Positions 62,470-64,000 of a stretch of 64,000 nucleotides of DNA are shown in pieces; position 1 is the first letter of the stretch, and each line of letters starts with the position of its first letter. The notes beneath the pieces are model-generated. The model made no database searches. It had not been told where the DNA came from and saw nothing but the letters and a program-made list of their open reading frames with translations. This DNA is from Chaetorhynchus papuensis (Eukaryota; Chordata; Aves; Passeriformes; Rhipiduridae): NCBI GenBank assembly GCA_013396525.1, contig VWYX01000748.1, positions 108,508 to 172,507 on the forward strand, given 5' to 3'. Position numbers and translations under genes: made by a program.

Positions 62470-64000
62470 CTACAAACAAAATATTATTGTTTTAAAATGT
62501 AAAATGCATTCCATATAGGCAACATGATCGAAAACAAATCTCCTGCTACTCTACCATGCACTGAAAAAATACAATTTAATTTATAGTAAAATCACCTGTA
62601 GTAGAGACATAAAGGATATTGAATATATAAACAGCAAAATACCTCACTTTGCTTGTGAGTCAATGATAAACAGCCCAAGCAAATGGCAGCAGGCAGTAAC
62701 ATATGCAATAGCTCCCTTCACACCTCCCAGTCATACCAAAATACATATTTGGTGAATGCATGACTATGTATGTACCCACAAAATTATTCCCCTAGAAGGA
62801 TTTAGATAAACATAAACATGTTTCCAGTTTATGTGAAGGCACAAAGTGAATTTAATGAAATATAAAATTAGAGATTTCGGCACCAAGAGATGCATCATGT
62901 GCAGAACACATGGGAGTTCTTACTTCCACTTGTATTTTATGACTCATTAATGAACTAAAAAAAATGGAGTTGGTTTGTTTTTAAAATGAACACTGGTTCC
63001 CAGCAAAGCCTGAAACACTGAATCGTCCTGAAGGATTCCACTTCTGCCATCACTGCTCAAACCAGTCTGTTTCTAGAAGAAAAATTATCTTTCTAAATAC
63101 AAGATTTCCACTTAGAAATCTGCATTTCTATATGCAAACAATTCAATTCAGGTACTCTGAATTTTATTGGCTCTGGCTGGTTTAACACAGCATCACAGGA
63201 CAAGGCTGCTTTGGAACAGCAGAGGCAGCACAGCATCCATGAGGCACAGTGAAGAACAAGTGGAAAAGAGCCAGCTGACAGCCACTCCACTGACTTCCAG
63301 AAGGGACACTCCGAGGGTATTAAAACAATGAGGCTCCCTGGAAGGACAGGTTTGGGATGTGATGCAGGTTTGTTTACAGCTCGCTCATCCCTTCCACACT
63401 AGGATCCAGCCATGCAAAACCAGTGGGGAGTATCTCTCCATCTGAGCCTGAATCACTAAAGCAGTTTATCCTGGAAGCAGTGGGAGCTGCCAGCTGCTGC
63501 CCAGGTCTTGCTCTGGGAAGCAGAATTCCAGTGCTCAAAGAAAACAGAGCCTGAAATCTGACTGGACCAAGGAGAGACAGAGTATTTATGGCTTTATCCA
63601 AGGGATGGCCTGCAAGCCCTGGTAACCTGAAGGTTAAATGAATGCTCTGTCCAAAAGCCTCCAAAAAACTCTGATTATGGGCAAAAAGTTACATGAGAAA
63701 CACCTCAGTGTGATTTAAAGCCAAAGAGCATGACATACAATGGAAGATATAAAGATGCACACTACATAAGAAAAATCTCAGCCAGACGAATTGAATTCTA
63801 GCTGCCAGCTGGACCTTGCTGTGTGTTCCCCAGCTGTGACTGCGCCAGTTCGATGCCATCTCACAAAGGTCACGGTGCCACCAAGCCCGTCGGTGAGACA
63901 GCAGCATTCCTGAGTCCAGGAATACAGAGGTCATGGCCAGTGGGAGAGTCAGGCTTCACAGGAACAGCCAACAGCTTCTATTCTCTCAGAACACTTCAAA

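Larger units (their letters stand above)
10957..64000 (-). other. TBCD: TBCD gene, 3' part (22 exons; gene runs off the right edge)
   Basis: TBCD is a cytosolic tubulin chaperone. It captures beta-tubulin and, with TBCE, TBCC and the GTPase ARL2, forms the complex that assembles alpha/beta heterodimers; it also acts at centrosomes. It is an alpha-solenoid of HEAT/armadillo-like repeats of about 1190 residues in human. The 22 exons here total 2004 nt (668 codons), all with GT-AG borders and agreeing phases, from GTFPHGIDIL to PRPQLVPK. No stop or frameshift interrupts them, and similarity to the human protein (from memory) runs along the whole length. Unlisted short introns at 15177-15540, 21211-22076, 28645-29451, 36298-37131, 37224-37638, 44609-45004, 55595-56395, 56514-57382 and 57457-58199 hold nothing recognisable beyond a CR1 tail in 21211-22076. 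Sequence right of 62470 is intron, and the next upstream exon is not in the window. Confidence 0.96.

Noticed and set aside
1..64000. CRISPR arrays, bacterial operons, rRNA or tRNA genes and viral coding genes
   Set aside because: None of their signatures was seen. The window is an ordinary vertebrate gene locus with only LTRs left from endogenous retroviruses. I cannot exclude a small structured RNA without a covariance search.

Overview
This is vertebrate nuclear DNA, most likely from a bird and probably a songbird. The supporting signs are short spliced exons with GT-AG borders, several chicken-repeat-1 (CR1) LINE tails in both orientations, solo LTRs of avian type, and no mammalian Alu or L1. 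No bacterial genes, operons, CRISPR arrays or rRNA genes were seen. Most open reading frames in the window are chance frames in introns.

The window holds the facing 3' ends of two conserved genes. On the left, + strand, are the last three coding exons of B3GNTL1, a family-2 glycosyltransferase-like protein: 4028-4096, 4959-5033 and 7544-7624. From about 10.9 kb to the right edge, - strand, lie 22 consecutive exons of TBCD (tubulin folding cofactor D). They encode roughly the C-terminal 55% of the protein. The upstream half of TBCD and the N-terminal catalytic part of B3GNTL1 lie outside the window. All 22 TBCD exons join in one open frame with matching splice phases, so the gene looks intact. 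The tail-to-tail order B3GNTL1 > < TBCD matches human 17q25.3.

TBCD layout from 5' to 3' (right to left): HEAT-like solenoid exons at 62.4-54.0 kb, two micro-exons of 23 and 32 nt at 54.0 and 47.1 kb, middle exons at 45.1-36.2 kb, and the C-terminal domain from 31.7 kb to 10.96 kb. The protein chaperones beta-tubulin during alpha/beta-tubulin assembly. B3GNTL1 is functionally unrelated, and the two are neighbours only by conserved synteny.

The rest is intron and repeat sequence. There are six CR1 fragments, two copies of one roughly 450-bp LTR in opposite orientation (one split by a second LTR), a 618-bp LTR with a perfect 5-bp target duplication, another LTR-like block near 61.2 kb, and simple repeats. 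No previously undescribed system was found. The most interesting points are the tandem micro-exons, the decoy acceptor inside the first of them, the unresolved TBCD C-terminus, two same-strand CR1 copies bracketing a frame-critical exon, and the nested LTRs with matching ends.
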